Source: Herpetosiphonaceae bacterium | Lineage (GTDB): Bacteria; Chloroflexota; Chloroflexia; Chloroflexales; Herpetosiphonaceae | Assembly (NCBI GenBank): GCA_026003835.1 | Contig: BPHZ01000003.1 | Location: 62,001-126,000, forward strand | Direction of reading: 5' to 3' | Length of the DNA: 64,000 bases | Part shown: piece after piece, positions 63,864 through 64,000 of the stretch | Layout of the letters: every line of letters starts with the position of its first letter | How positions within the stretch are numbered: the first letter of the stretch is position 1 | Notes under the pieces: model-generated | What the model saw: the letters and a program-made list of their open reading frames with translations, nothing else | Database searches by the model: none | Told to the model about the DNA's origin: nothing | Program-made: the position numbers and the translations under genes

Positions 63864-64000
63864 TCTATCTGAGCCCAAGGTCTTCGGTTTCAAGGGCTAA
63901 CTATCCGGGTGGTCATATCTCTCCACCTGTAACGTCTACCATTGCATACGTGCGGCGAAACGCCGTTATATTCCGGGAGATAGAGGCCATGTACGCTCTG

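Overview
The window looks like a 64 kb piece of a chromosome from a Chloroflexota bacterium, probably near class Chloroflexia. The grounds are GC-rich DNA, sigma70-type promoters (TTGACA-17-TATAAT class), a 1536-residue RpoC, repeated wall/envelope modules of the 'FPETGH...FGYPISE...VQYFER' type, AfsR-like AAA/TPR regulators, and the GT4 family with a 'DYGCHVRIWEE' N-terminus. The assignment rests on recalled family resemblance; no search was run. No rRNA, tRNA, CRISPR array, insertion sequence or phage gene was recognised.

Layout. 0-9 kb (minus strand): tilS, a NarL-type two-component pair with Cys-rich GAF sensor, then the most interesting block: an ArsM-like methyltransferase, an OsmC-like protein and a large SARP/AAA/TPR regulator. 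The methyltransferase and the regulator are each interrupted by one in-frame TGA followed by continuous homologous coding sequence. In both, a perfect stem-loop follows the TGA with its loop starting exactly 16 nt downstream and a G at loop position 2. This fits the bacterial SECIS model, so both are predicted selenoproteins. 9-12 kb: ArsA-like ATPase, duplicated-domain lipoprotein, RimI. 12-18 kb: membrane glycosyltransferase-like protein and two clan-A-type glycoside hydrolases, two of the three sharing a repeat module. 18-27 kb: LOG protein, ThpR, a degenerate M20 peptidase, a membrane glycosyltransferase-like protein, enolase, a methyltransferase and small proteins. 27-34 kb: pyrR-pyrB-pyrC-pyrK behind a degenerate PP2C-like membrane protein. 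34-41 kb: hydrolase, purB, tlyA, SDR, patatin-like phospholipase, GDP-sugar reductase. 41-50 kb: rpoB-rpoC with its own promoter and leader attenuator. 50-57 kb: nusA-rnpM-infB-rbfA-nrnA-truB-ribF. 57-61 kb: plsY, pgsA, a methyltransferase and a GT4 glycosyltransferase. 61-64 kb: tdk, rplU-rpmA-rpmE and a conserved uncharacterised membrane protein.

How the parts work together. The minus-strand half carries core information processing (RNA polymerase, transcription and translation factors, ribosomal proteins), and several of these units have visible promoters and leader hairpins. Pyrimidine and purine genes and phospholipid synthesis (plsY, pgsA) form ordinary housekeeping sets. The 3-8 kb block reads as a thiol/selenol/arsenic or redox-response module: regulator, peroxide-detoxifying OsmC and methyltransferase.

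Sequence quality. At least 18 single-base indels, nearly all in homopolymers and mostly extra bases, interrupt pyrK, pyrC, the patatin gene, infB, one glycoside hydrolase, plsY, a methyltransferase and a GT4 gene; twelve lie between 57.5 and 60.4 kb. Correcting them gives lengths divisible by three in every case, so I treat them mostly as sequencing errors. The two TGA codons above are different: no frame change is involved.
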